Below, one piece after another: positions 7,977 through 15,742 of a DNA stretch of 39,395 nt; the stretch's first letter is position 1, and each line of letters opens with the position of its first letter. The position numbers and the translations under genes are program-made. Below the pieces are notes generated by a model. It was not told where the DNA came from, did no database searches, and saw only the letters and a program-made list of their open reading frames with translations. The stretch covers positions 1-39,395 of the forward strand of contig JAUWPQ010000006.1 of the NCBI GenBank assembly GCA_030611515.1. Reading direction: 5' to 3'. Source of the DNA: Planctomycetota bacterium. Lineage in GTDB: Bacteria > Planctomycetota > Planctomycetia > Pirellulales > Thermoguttaceae.

Positions 7977-9317
7977 TTACACCCTGGGAATCTCGAATCC
8001 CTCGCGTGGTTTGCGAGCGAACAGCGCCGCGGCTTGATTGTCGCCGACGATCTTTTCGGCCTGCGGATCCCACTTGATCACCCGCCCCAGCCGCGCGGCA
8101 ATCGCCGCCAGATGACAGGTGTTCAGGGCGATGACGTGGCTGAAGACGTCGGAGACGGGCAGCCCGCCCTCGCGGATGCAGCGGTAGAAATTGGTCTTGG
8201 AACCCTCGTGCGGCTTGCCCTTGTAGAGACGGACAAGATCCTCCGGGCCGAACTTGCCCTCGTCCCACTTCTCTTCGATCGGCTTGCCGGTGATTCTGTT
8301 GCGGTTGACGAACATCCGGCCTTTGGTCCCTTCAAAGAGGATGCCGTTTGTGCTGCGGCTGTCGATGGTCATCTCGATTCCATTGGCGAACTTGCACTTC
8401 ACGGCGAAATCGTGGGACGTGTTGTAGCAGTCGTCCACGGTCGGATAGCCGTCCTTGAAAGGCACCGGATGCTTGGCGTCGGAGCCGTCGATCTCGGTCG
8501 GCCCCATGCCTTCCTTGTCGTGCTCGATGGCCCAGGTGGCGATATCGACGTGATGGGCGCCCCAGTCGGTGAACTTGCCGCCGGAATACTCGTACCACCA
8601 GCGGAAGCTAAAGTGACAACGCTTTTCGATGTAATCGACTTTGGGTACCGGGCCGAGCCAGAAGTCCCAGTCGAGTTCCTTCGGCGGCGCAACCTTCGGG
8701 AACGGTCCGTCCGTCGGGCAGCCGCCGATTCCGACGGTGATCTTCTCGATCTCGCCCAAAAGACCCTTCTGCACCATGTTGACGGCGCGAAGGAACAAAT
8801 CGGCGGTGCTCCGCTGTTGTGTGCCGACGCAGAATATCTTATCCTTGTACCTTTTGCAGGCGTTGCGGATCAGTTGGTTTTCTTCAAGGGTGAGCGTCAA
8901 CGGCTTTTGGCAGAAGACGTGCTTGCCGGCTTGAAGGGCCTCGATGGCGATCTTCACGTGCCAATGGTCGGGCGTGGCAATGCTCACCACGTCGATGTCG
9001 TTGCGATCGAGGACTTTGCGGTAGTCGCCGTAGGCGTCGGCTTTGCCCTTGCTGATTTTGGGGTCGTTCTTAGCGCGGTCGGCGTGTCGCGAGTCGACGT
9101 CGCAGACGGCCACGACGTCGCCGAAATGGGCATGATTGCGGGCGTCGCCGATGCCCATGCCGCCCATGCCAATGCAACCAATCCTCGGCCGGTCGCCGGT
9201 CGAAGCATCGGCGAAGGCCGGCCGGCTCCAACCAAGATACGGGACCGCGCTGCCAACGGCCGCCATGCCGGCGCTGGTTTTCAGGAAATCGCGACGTGTG
9301 TGTGTGCTCTGGTTCAT
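7977..9317 (-). CDS. Tat-exported Gfo/Idh/MocA family oxidoreductase (copy B)
   Basis: A 446-residue paralogue of the neighbouring gene with the same order: twin-arginine signal (TRRDFLKTS at 7-15), nucleotide-binding GMGGMGIG near 50-57, TPDHWH at 115-120, and YSGGKFTDWGAHH. In place of the usual EKP it reads QKPLT at 137-141; Lys138 (the family's general catalytic Lys) is kept. ATG 9317 has GGAG at good distance; the 69 in-frame codons upstream are non-conserved. First gene of the minus-strand group B-A-SDR, divergent from pyk with about 200 nt between them. The two copies share a nearly identical signal-peptide coding stretch although the rest has diverged. Substrate unknown. Confidence 0.93.
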   Translation of the reverse strand: MNQSTHTRRDFLKTSAGMAAVGSAVPYLGWSRPAFADASTGDRPRIGCIGMGGMGIGDARNHAHFGDVVAVCDVDSRHADRAKNDPKISKGKADAYGDYRKVLDRNDIDVVSIATPDHWHVKIAIEALQAGKHVFCQKPLTLTLEENQLIRNACKRYKDKIFCVGTQQRSTADLFLRAVNMVQKGLLGEIEKITVGIGGCPTDGPFPKVAPPKELDWDFWLGPVPKVDYIEKRCHFSFRWWYEYSGGKFTDWGAHHVDIATWAIEHDKEGMGPTEIDGSDAKHPVPFKDGYPTVDDCYNTSHDFAVKCKFANGIEMTIDSRSTNGILFEGTKGRMFVNRNRITGKPIEEKWDEGKFGPEDLVRLYKGKPHEGSKTNFYRCIREGGLPVSDVFSHVIALNTCHLAAIAARLGRVIKWDPQAEKIVGDNQAAALFARKPREGFEIPRV

Positions 9318-9517
9318 GGCAACTCCTTCGTGGTTTCTGGTGGGATGCGAACGAGATGGTATAAAATGGGGAGGAGCCAACCCAAGGTCGGTCGGCCAGT
9401 ACATCACTATAGAATACCACTCCCCCAATCGGATTGCAATGCGCGGGCAATTGCCGGTAGGCGGGGGTGGCACGATGCCGCCATGCCGGCTAAACTCACC
9501 GGCGGGAGACAGGAACC

Positions 9518-11059
9518 ATGCCAAAAAGACCCCGATCCATCATCGAATCCCGGCCATCGCGGACCAAGATCGTCGCCACGATTGGACCGGCTTCCTCGTC
9601 GCGGGAGAAATTGGCGGCACTACTCGGCGCGGGCGTGGACGTGTTCCGACTGAACATGGCCCACGGCGGACCAGCGGAGCAGGAAACCCCACTGGCCGCG
9701 ATTCGCGCCGCCGCGCAATCCGTCGGCCGTCCGGCGGCCGTGTTGACCGATCTGGCCGGGCCGAAAATCCGCCTCGGCGAAATACCCGGCGGCCAATTGG
9801 TCTGCAACGCTGACGACCGGATACGATTCGTCCGCGGCGGCGAGATGAAAGAGAAGAGGAGAGAAGGGAGAGGAGAGAAGAGAGAAGAAGGCGTCGGCGC
9901 CTCTCTTCCCTCTTCACCCTTCACCGCGCTTACCACCACCTACGAACCGCTGCTGGACGAACTGGTCGTCGGCGACCGAATCATGCTGGCCGACGGCACC
10001 GTGAGCCTGACGGTCGAACAGCTCGACACGGACGGCGCGATCTGCCGCGTCGTGCAGCCCGGCGTGGTCCGCAGCCGGCAAGGCGTGAACCTGCCGGGCG
10101 TGAAACTAAGCGCAAAGGCTCTCGATGACGTGGACCGGCGCAACGCGGTTTGGGCGGCGAAAAACGACATCGATTTTGTCGGACTCAGTTTCGTCCGCAA
10201 GGCCGAAGAGGTGAGGGAACTGAAGGCGCTGCTGGCCGAGCATAATCCAGAAACGCAGGTCATCGCCAAGATCGAGAAGCCCGAGGCCCTGGAACACCTC
10301 GACGAAATCGTCTCGGCGGCCGACGGCGTGATGGTCGCGCGCGGCGACTTGGGCGTGGAAATCGACATCGCCCGGGTGGCAATGGCACAGAAGGAGATCA
10401 TCGCCGCCTGCAACCGGCAGCGGAAGCCGGTGATCGTCGCCACGCAGATGCTCGACAGCATGACGCACTCGCGGACCCCTACCCGCGCGGAGGTGGCCGA
10501 CGTGAGCAACGCCATCCTCGACGGCGCCGACGCCTGCATGCTCTCCGGCGAGACGGCCATCGGCGAATATCCCTGCGAGGCGGTCGAGATGATGCACCGC
10601 ATCGCAATGGAGACGGAACGATTGCATGCGTTTACCGCCAAAGACGTATTCCAAAATGTCTCCCCTCTCCCAAAGGAAGAGGGTGCAATTGTCCTGAACC
10701 CCATCACCGAGAGCACCGTCGCGGCGGCCGGACGGATCGCCGAGGAGCTTGGGGCGAAGATGGTGGTGGTGGCCACGTCCAGCGGCGCCACGGCGCTGTC
10801 GATGGCAAAGAACCGCCGCCGCGTATTCACCCTGGGCGTGAGCGATTCACCGGCCACGTTGCGGCGGATGTGTCTCTACTGGGGCGTGATCCCCTTGGCC
10901 GGCGCCCCGATCGACGACAGCGCCGCGCTGTTGCGATACATAGTCGATCTCGGCCGGTCGGAAAAACTGCTGGCGACCGGCGACCGCGTGGTGCTAATCG
11001 CCGGCACCGGTCTGTCCGTCACCCGGCACAACATGATCGTCGTGCACGAGGTGGGGTGA
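9518..11059 (+). CDS. pyk: Pyruvate kinase with an in-frame repeat insertion
   Basis: Pyruvate kinase transfers phosphate from phosphoenolpyruvate to ADP, the last step of glycolysis. Motifs are clear: TKIVATIGPAS near the N-terminus, FRLNMAHGG, LTDLAGPKIRLGEI, IAKIEKPEALEHLDEI (the signature around the catalytic Lys), VARGDLGVEI and PVIVATQMLDSM. The C-terminal regulatory domain carries VVVATSSGATALSMAK. At 513 residues it is longer than typical enzymes of about 470. Residues about 110-136, in the mobile B domain, are written by a purine-rich heptamer foldback (KEKRREGRGEKREEG, then ASLPSSP). A second short repeat-like hairpin encodes residues near 382-389. The stop codon lies inside a GGGGCGA array. 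Confidence 0.96.
   Translation: MPKRPRSIIESRPSRTKIVATIGPASSSREKLAALLGAGVDVFRLNMAHGGPAEQETPLAAIRAAAQSVGRPAAVLTDLAGPKIRLGEIPGGQLVCNADDRIRFVRGGEMKEKRREGRGEKREEGVGASLPSSPFTALTTTYEPLLDELVVGDRIMLADGTVSLTVEQLDTDGAICRVVQPGVVRSRQGVNLPGVKLSAKALDDVDRRNAVWAAKNDIDFVGLSFVRKAEEVRELKALLAEHNPETQVIAKIEKPEALEHLDEIVSAADGVMVARGDLGVEIDIARVAMAQKEIIAACNRQRKPVIVATQMLDSMTHSRTPTRAEVADVSNAILDGADACMLSGETAIGEYPCEAVEMMHRIAMETERLHAFTAKDVFQNVSPLPKEEGAIVLNPITESTVAAAGRIAEELGAKMVVVATSSGATALSMAKNRRRVFTLGVSDSPATLRRMCLYWGVIPLAGAPIDDSAALLRYIVDLGRSEKLLATGDRVVLIAGTGLSVTRHNMIVVHEVG
9846..9923. repeat. Heptamer foldback inside pyk, in frame
   Basis: The left arm is GAAGAGG, AGAGAAG, GGAGAGG, AGAGAAG, AGAGAAG; the right arm after a short GC palindrome (GGCGTCGGCGCC) reads CTCTCTTCCCTCTTC. 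The whole element keeps the pyk frame open and adds about 27 residues to the B domain. Confidence 0.9.
10663..10683. repeat. Short CCCTCTCC...GAAGAGGG hairpin inside pyk
   Basis: CCCTCTCC pairs with GAAGAGGG around an AAAG centre, in frame between two conserved pyk segments. A related half-element (TTCCCAAAGGGAGAGGGG) occurs inside nuoM near 35932-35949. Confidence 0.5.
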
Positions 11060-11094
11060 GGGGCGAGGGACGAGGGACGAGAGACGGGAGACAT
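11053..11094. repeat. Heptamer array, GGGGCGA type, overlapping the pyk stop
   Basis: Six 7-bp steps: GGGGTGA, GGGGCGA, GGGACGA, GGGACGA, GAGACGG, GAGACAT. The TGA of the first unit is the pyk stop codon. Confidence 0.9.
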
Positions 11095-11096
11095 CC

Positions 11097-11139
11097 CCGT
11101 CGCCGTTGGCTCCGGGTTAAACGACGCCAACGGCGACGG
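11097..11139. repeat. Perfect 14-bp inverted repeat downstream of pyk
   Basis: CCGTCGCCGTTGGC at 11097-11110 is perfectly complementary to GCCAACGGCGACGG at 11126-11139 with a 15-nt loop. No T-run follows, so it is a strong hairpin but not a standard intrinsic terminator. This and the next two entries fill the 307-nt gap between pyk and argG; no gene is seen there. Confidence 0.85.
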
Positions 11140-11219
11140 TGGGTGGGTTTGATTCTAATCGGCCCGAATTTCGGGGCTGGACAACGCCGGTCGCAAAGCG
11201 CATGATGTTGCGATTGCGT

Positions 11220-11247
11220 TTTGCCGTCCGCGGCCACAATTTATGAT
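11220..11247 (+). promoter_or_regulatory. Weak candidate promoter for argG
   Basis: TTTGCC, a 16-nt spacer and TATGAT lie 120 nt before argG. The match is only moderate, and the hairpins that follow would be in the leader. Confidence 0.3.
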
Positions 11248-11250
11248 GCT

Positions 11251-11331
11251 GGGGTGGCAGTTCAACTGCCACCCCAACGTAAAGAACCGCCACCCCAACG
11301 TTCCCCCGGCACGAGTGCCGGGGCTAAACGA
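11251..11331. repeat. Pair of hairpins in the argG leader
   Basis: GGGGTGGCAGTT pairs with AACTGCCACCCC at 11251-11275, CACCCC is repeated again near 11290, and CCCCGGCAC pairs with GTGCCGGGG at 11304-11323 followed by CTAAACG. The last hairpin plus CTAAAC tail recurs in altered form at 18820 and 37641. Confidence 0.8.
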
Positions 11332-11366
11332 AGAGCATCCAACATCAAACAACACGGAACCCTCCC

Positions 11367-12581
11367 ATGTCAAACTGTGTTCTTGCCTATTCCGGCGGAT
11401 TGGACACCTCGGTCATTGTCGGCTGGCTGATGGACGAGGGGTACGACGTGCATTGTGTGTACGTCGATCTCGGCCAGCCGTGCGAAGACCGCGAGGCGAT
11501 CATGCAAAAAGCCCGCGACATCGGGGCAAGCTCGGCGCGGATCGTCGACGTGCAAGAAGAACTTTGCCGCGACTTCGCCTTTCCCGTCTTGCAATGGGAC
11601 GCGAAGTACGAGGGCGTGTATCTGCTGGGCACGTCGATCGCCCGGCCGCTGGTCTCGAAAGTCTGTCTGCAAGTCGCCCGCGAGGTCGGGGCCGACGCCT
11701 TCGCCCACGGCGCCACCGGCAAGGGGAACGACCAGTGCCGCTTCCAACTCGCGGCCGAGGCGCTCGATCCGAACGTGCGGATAATCGCCCCCTGGCGGAT
11801 CGAGCGGTTCCGCCGGAAATTTCCCGGCCGCACCGAGATGATCGAGTACTGCCGGGAGAAGAAAATTCCGGTCAACGTCTCAACGGCCAAGCCGTACAGC
11901 ATCGACCAGAACTGCCTACACATCAGCTACGAGTCGGGCAAGCTGGAAGACCCGGCGCAAAACGGCTTCGATCTGGTCGAGTTCGGCATGAGCGTCACGC
12001 CGCAACAGGCGCCGGACAAAGCGGAAAACGTGCGGATCGGCTTCGAGGCCGGAGTGCCGGTCAGTGTAGACGGGAAGCGGCTAAACGCTTTCGAGGTGGT
12101 TTCCGTGCTGAACCAAATCGGCGGCCGCAACGGCGTCGGCCAGATCGACATGATCGAGAACCGGCTGGTGGGCATGAAGAGCCGCGGGGTGTACGAAGCG
12201 CCCGGCATGACGGTCCTCTACGCGGCCCATCGTGTATTGGAGCAGTTGACGCTCGACCGTGACCTGATGCACCTGCGCGACCGGCTCTCGCCCGAGGTGG
12301 CCGAATTGGTCTACTACGGCTTCTGGTATCACGCGAAAATGGACGCCCTGATGGCGTTTATCCGCCAGTCGCAGGAACCGGTCACGGGCGAGGTGAGCTT
12401 GAACCTATACAAGGGGAACATCCTTGTCGCCGGGCGCAGCAGCCCGAACAGCCTGTACGACGAAGGCATCGCCACGATGGAGGGCGGCGGCTCGTACAAC
12501 CAGACCGACGCCGAGGGGTTCTTGCGCATCCAGGGTTTGCCCGGTCGCGTGCAGGCGCGCGTTTGGCCGCGGGAATGGTGA
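11367..12581 (+). CDS. argG: Argininosuccinate synthase
   Basis: Joins citrulline and aspartate using ATP in the second last step of arginine synthesis. The 404-residue length is typical. The N-terminal PP-loop motif AYSGGLDTSV is at 7-16, followed by DVHCVYVDLGQ, the citrulline/Asp-binding region with GATGKGNDQCRF, IIAPWRIERF, and GRNGVGQIDMIENR. The last residues (VQARVWPREW) look complete. It stands alone, without other arginine genes nearby. The stop codon runs directly into a GAGAAGA-type heptamer array. Confidence 0.97.
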   Translation: MSNCVLAYSGGLDTSVIVGWLMDEGYDVHCVYVDLGQPCEDREAIMQKARDIGASSARIVDVQEELCRDFAFPVLQWDAKYEGVYLLGTSIARPLVSKVCLQVAREVGADAFAHGATGKGNDQCRFQLAAEALDPNVRIIAPWRIERFRRKFPGRTEMIEYCREKKIPVNVSTAKPYSIDQNCLHISYESGKLEDPAQNGFDLVEFGMSVTPQQAPDKAENVRIGFEAGVPVSVDGKRLNAFEVVSVLNQIGGRNGVGQIDMIENRLVGMKSRGVYEAPGMTVLYAAHRVLEQLTLDRDLMHLRDRLSPEVAELVYYGFWYHAKMDALMAFIRQSQEPVTGEVSLNLYKGNILVAGRSSPNSLYDEGIATMEGGGSYNQTDAEGFLRIQGLPGRVQARVWPREW

Positions 12582-12622
12582 GGGGCGAGGAGGAGAAGAG
12601 AGAGGAGAGAAGAGAGAGGGGA
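12581..12622. repeat. Heptamer array after argG
   Basis: Six 7-bp steps AGGGGCG, AGGAGGA, GAAGAGA, GAGGAGA, GAAGAGA, GAGGGGA begin at the last base of the argG stop. Confidence 0.85.
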
Positions 12623-12708
12623 GAAACGCGCGTGTATGTAAACAACGCTCGCCGACTGCGATCGGCGGGGTCGGTGCCAGGCAGTATGTTATAGGACGGC
12701 AAAGCTGC

Positions 12709-12726
12709 TATAATTCTCCGAGGAGG
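12709..12726 (+). promoter_or_regulatory. Candidate -10 box and strong ribosome binding site of the TA-like pair
   Basis: TATAAT at 12709-12714 is followed by a perfect AGGAGG at 12721-12726, 8 nt before the ATG at 12735. The AGGAGG decides the start: the ATG at 12731 is too close and its frame stops after ten codons. A -35 box is not convincing. If the -10 is right, the leader is extremely short. Confidence 0.5.
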
Positions 12727-12734
12727 CTTAATGG

Positions 12735-12944
12735 ATGATCCGAAACGTCCAGCGTTGGCGTGAGTTCGAGAACGCGTGGGTCGCCTCACAGAAGCCCGAC
12801 TTCGCGGAAAATCTTCGCCTGGTCGAGGGGATGTATCAATTGGCCCGCGAACTAGGCAGGTTCACGGCGGAAGACGCCCTGGACGGAATCGAAAAAAACA
12901 TTCGCCTGGCGGCCGTATTGCACCATGTTCAAAGAACTCCTTAA
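12735..12944 (+). CDS. Small helical protein, likely partner of the downstream nucleotidyltransferase
   Basis: A 69-residue, mostly helical, charged protein (RWREFENAWVAS at 7-18, then LRLVEGMYQLARELGRF). It has the best Shine-Dalgarno of the window and overlaps the nucleotidyltransferase gene by 20 nt, so both are made together. Size, order and coupling are what one expects for an antitoxin-like or accessory partner in AbiEii-type or related nucleotidyltransferase pairs, but I do not recognise the family and no DNA-binding motif is evident. Could also be a regulatory subunit. Confidence 0.8.
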   Translation: MIRNVQRWREFENAWVASQKPDFAENLRLVEGMYQLARELGRFTAEDALDGIEKNIRLAAVLHHVQRTP

Positions 12945-13485
12945 ACGACTTGCCGTCGCCCTGGACGACGCCGGCCTGCCCTATATGGTGTTTGGCGGGC
13001 AAGCGGTCTTGCTCTACGGCGAACCGCGACTGACGAGGGACATCGACATCACGGTTGGAATCGGTCCCGAAGAAGCGGCCTCCTTGATGCACATGACTGA
13101 AGAGTTGGGACTACAGATGCTTGTGGACAGGGTCCATGAGTTCATTCACGAGACGTTCGTCCTTCCGGTAATGGAGCCGACGTCCGGCATTCGCGTCGAT
13201 TTTGTTTTCTCTCTGTCAGAATTTGAACGAACGGCCATCCGACGCGGGAAGATGGTAAAACTGCAAGATGTCGATGTCCGGTTTGTCTCGCTGGAAGATC
13301 TGATCGTGATGAAGATCATCTCAGGACGGCCACGTGACTTGGACGACGCCGCCGCGGTAATTCGGAAGAATCCCGGTTTCGACCGTGCCCATGTCGAGCG
13401 GTGGTTGAGGCAATTCGACATGGATATTGATGGCCGGTTCCTGTGTGCGTTTGAGCAAGTCATGGCGAAGACCGAAGTGAAATAA
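12925..13485 (+). CDS. Nucleotidyltransferase-fold protein, AbiEii-like putative toxin
   Basis: The 186-residue protein has the minimal nucleotidyltransferase signature: GGQAVLLYG at 24-32, then the metal-binding pair D39 and D41 in LTRDIDITV. A further acidic position lies in GIRVDFVFSL and a conserved Lys in LEDLIVMKIISGRPRDLDDA, all as in small AbiEii/DUF6036-type nucleotidyltransferases. Family knowledge: several such proteins act as toxins that modify tRNA, and others are housekeeping or phage-defence enzymes. Located after argG with its small partner overlapping upstream, it is most likely a two-gene toxin-antitoxin-like unit; the catalytic activity itself is well supported only at the fold level. 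Confidence 0.85.
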   Translation: MFKELLKRLAVALDDAGLPYMVFGGQAVLLYGEPRLTRDIDITVGIGPEEAASLMHMTEELGLQMLVDRVHEFIHETFVLPVMEPTSGIRVDFVFSLSEFERTAIRRGKMVKLQDVDVRFVSLEDLIVMKIISGRPRDLDDAAAVIRKNPGFDRAHVERWLRQFDMDIDGRFLCAFEQVMAKTEVK

Positions 13486-13540
13486 CGAGCATAACCCCCC
13501 ACCAATTGTATTTTCCTCGGTTACCGGTCGTAGTGAAACA
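13486..13540. other. Start of the 329-nt gap between the nucleotidyltransferase and the flavoprotein
   Basis: No strong signal here. The 329-nt gap 13486-13814 holds the small membrane-protein frame listed next and about 97 nt of plain sequence before the flavoprotein start. Confidence 0.4.
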
Positions 13541-13717
13541 ATGAATCACCAAGGCTGGCTCATTCTACTGATTCCGCTGTTAGGCCTTTTCCCCATGTTT
13601 CGGGGCGGGCGGTTTAGGTGGAAAGTCGTTCCATTCAGCACAGCGCTCAGTACCCTTTGCTGGTTTGGTTGGTGCTCTGCGCTCGTCGCTGGCATTGCGA
13701 CCTTGCTCGTGCATTGA
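13541..13717 (+). CDS. Small 58-residue membrane protein
   Basis: Reading from ATG 13541 to TGA 13715-13717 gives 58 residues: a hydrophobic segment WLILLIPLLGLFPMF, a basic loop GGRFRWK, and a second hydrophobic segment FGWCSALVAGIATLLV. This is the layout of a two-helix hairpin membrane protein with a positive loop. The region has a normal base composition and no competing gene on either strand. There is no clear ribosome binding site. It could be a genuine small membrane protein or the decayed remains of a larger one. Confidence 0.5.
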   Translation: MNHQGWLILLIPLLGLFPMFRGGRFRWKVVPFSTALSTLCWFGWCSALVAGIATLLVH

Positions 13718-13814
13718 TGGCGGCAACAGGGGCGAAGCCCACGGGTCGCGGCCCATAGCTTGAGGAACCTGCACTCCCGACATTCATTCTCCACTAACCA
13801 CCAACCACAACACC

Positions 13815-15473
13815 ATGACCACCAAACGAGTATTGATTGTCGGCGGCGTGGCCGGGGGCGCTTCGTGCGCCGCGCGGCTCCGCCGCCTGGATGAACATGC
13901 CGAAATCTTCATCTTCGAGCGCACCGGAGACGTTTCCTTCGCCAACTGCGGTTTACCCTATTATATTGGTGGCGCGATCGCCGACCGGGGACAACTGCTG
14001 GTCTCCTCGTCCGAACAATTCCGCGACCTCTTCAACGTCGAGGTCCGTACCCGACACGAAGTAACGCGGATCGACCGCGACAGCAAAACCATCGAGGTGA
14101 AAAATCTTCAGACCGGCGACGTTGCCCGGGAATCGTACGACGTGCTGGTGCTGGCCCCCGGCGCCGCGCCGTTGCGTCCGCCCCTGCCGGGCATCGACAT
14201 GCCGGGCGCGTTCATCCTCCGCAACCTCGACGACGTCGATCAAATACACGCCTGGATCGACCGTCGCAACGTGGACCGTGCAGTGGTCGTGGGGGCCGGA
14301 TTCATCGGCCTGGAAATGGCCGAAAATCTCAGCCGCCGAGGCGTCACTGTCACGCTCCTGGAGATAGCCGATCAGGTTATGTCGCCGGTCGATCCCGAAA
14401 TGGCCGCGCCGATCCAACTGGAACTCGAGCGTCAGGGCGTCGATCTCCGGCTCGGCAACGTCATGGTAGCGCTGGAGCCGGGGCCGAAAGACACGATCGG
14501 CGTGGTGGTCCAGCACGACGAACGGATCGCGGTCGAGTTGGTTGTGCTGGCCGTCGGCGTCAAGCCGGAAACGCACCTTGCCTGGCAAGCGGGCCTGGAG
14601 ATCGGCTCGACCGGAGGCATCCGCGTCGACGACCGGATGCGGACCAGCGATCCGCACATCTTCGCGGTCGGCGACGCGGTCGAGGTCCGCGATTTCGTCA
14701 CCGGCCAGCCGGCGCTCTTGCCGTTGGCCGGACCGGCCAACCGTCAGGGGCGGATCGCCGCCGACGCGATCTGCGGTCGGCAGTCGCGCTACCGAGGCTC
14801 GCAGGGGACCGCCGTGGTTGGAGTGTTCGATATGACGTTGGCCATGACCGGGGCGACCGAGAAGGCGCTGCGAAAGGCCGGCATCCCCTTCGAGAAGTCG
14901 TACACGCACTCTTTCCATCACGCCTCGTATTACCCCGGGGCCGAGCGGATCTCGATGAAGCTGCTGTTTGATCCCGAAAAGGGCCGCCTGCTGGGCGCGC
15001 AGGCAGTCGGCAAGGCCGGCGTCGAAAAACGGATCGACGCAATCGCAATGGCAATCCAGAACGGGGCCACGGTGTTCGATCTCGAAGAGGCGGACCTCTG
15101 CTACGCCCCACAGTACGGCTCAGCCAAAGACCCGGTGAACATGGCCGGGTTCACGGCGGCCAACATCCTCCACGGAGACGTGCGGGTCGTCCACTGGTCG
15201 GAGTGGAAGCGGCGCGAGGCGGCCGACGACGCGCCGGTCACGCTCGACGTCCGTCCGGCGACGGACGTGGCCACTGCCTCGATTCCCAGTACGATCCGCA
15301 TTCCGCTGGGCGAATTACGTTCCCGGCTCGACGAGCTACCCCGCGACCGCGAAATTTGGGTCCACTGCGGCTTCGGTCAAATGTCCTACTACGCCGTCCG
15401 CTTGCTCACCCAGCACGGTTTCAACGTCCGCAACCTCTCGGGCGGGTTCACGTCGTACGAGATGGAACAGTGA
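13815..15473 (+). CDS. CoA-disulfide reductase-like flavoprotein fused to a rhodanese domain
   Basis: A 552-residue fusion. The N-terminal part is a pyridine nucleotide-disulfide oxidoreductase: FAD-binding GGVAGGASCAARLRR at 10-24, SFANCGLPYYIGG with the single redox Cys45, NAD-binding VVGAGFIGLEMAE near 156-168, and GVFDMTLAMTGATEKALRKAG in the dimerisation domain. The C-terminal 80-90 residues are a rhodanese domain with VHCGFGQMSY, active-site Cys518, and NLSGGFTSYE. This is the CoADR-RHD architecture, which reduces CoA disulfide, polysulfide or CoA persulfide with NAD(P)H. The likely role is thiol redox or persulfide handling in the cytosol. No sulfur operon lies nearby, so substrate choice is open. 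ATG 13815 places the FAD motif at the usual position. Confidence 0.93.
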   Translation: MTTKRVLIVGGVAGGASCAARLRRLDEHAEIFIFERTGDVSFANCGLPYYIGGAIADRGQLLVSSSEQFRDLFNVEVRTRHEVTRIDRDSKTIEVKNLQTGDVARESYDVLVLAPGAAPLRPPLPGIDMPGAFILRNLDDVDQIHAWIDRRNVDRAVVVGAGFIGLEMAENLSRRGVTVTLLEIADQVMSPVDPEMAAPIQLELERQGVDLRLGNVMVALEPGPKDTIGVVVQHDERIAVELVVLAVGVKPETHLAWQAGLEIGSTGGIRVDDRMRTSDPHIFAVGDAVEVRDFVTGQPALLPLAGPANRQGRIAADAICGRQSRYRGSQGTAVVGVFDMTLAMTGATEKALRKAGIPFEKSYTHSFHHASYYPGAERISMKLLFDPEKGRLLGAQAVGKAGVEKRIDAIAMAIQNGATVFDLEEADLCYAPQYGSAKDPVNMAGFTAANILHGDVRVVHWSEWKRREAADDAPVTLDVRPATDVATASIPSTIRIPLGELRSRLDELPRDREIWVHCGFGQMSYYAVRLLTQHGFNVRNLSGGFTSYEMEQ

Positions 15474-15525
15474 GGGGTATGATCGTCATCCGCAGCGCAC
15501 CTTGTTGAAGTTGTCCGTCAAGTGG

Positions 15526-15555
15526 TTGCTTCCGAGGGGTACGGCTTGGTATAAT
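15526..15555 (+). promoter_or_regulatory. Candidate sigma70-like promoter
   Basis: TTGCTT and TATAAT are separated by 18 nt. The predicted transcript would begin near 15562, giving a leader of about 180 nt before the secreted Gly/Tyr-rich protein; the leader contains a run of nine or ten G near 15592-15601. No coding frame there is convincing. Confidence 0.5.
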
Positions 15556-15742
15556 CTTCCGATGGGAATACCTACGAACCGGCGGGACCAGAGGGGGGGG
15601 GTGTCGTGGGGGCGTTCTCCCGGTGTATCGCCAAGAGCAGTTCGCTTGTTGATGGGAGGCTGCAACTCCACGCCTTTGTCTTCTTCGGTCAGTTTGGCAA
15701 ATTAAACACACGCGCCTATCTTTTTCACGAAGGATTGAATCC

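Noticed and set aside
15502-15705. A 67-codon frame in the leader of the Gly/Tyr-rich protein
   Set aside because: Contains the poly-G run, has no ribosome binding site and no domain character; more likely an untranslated leader.
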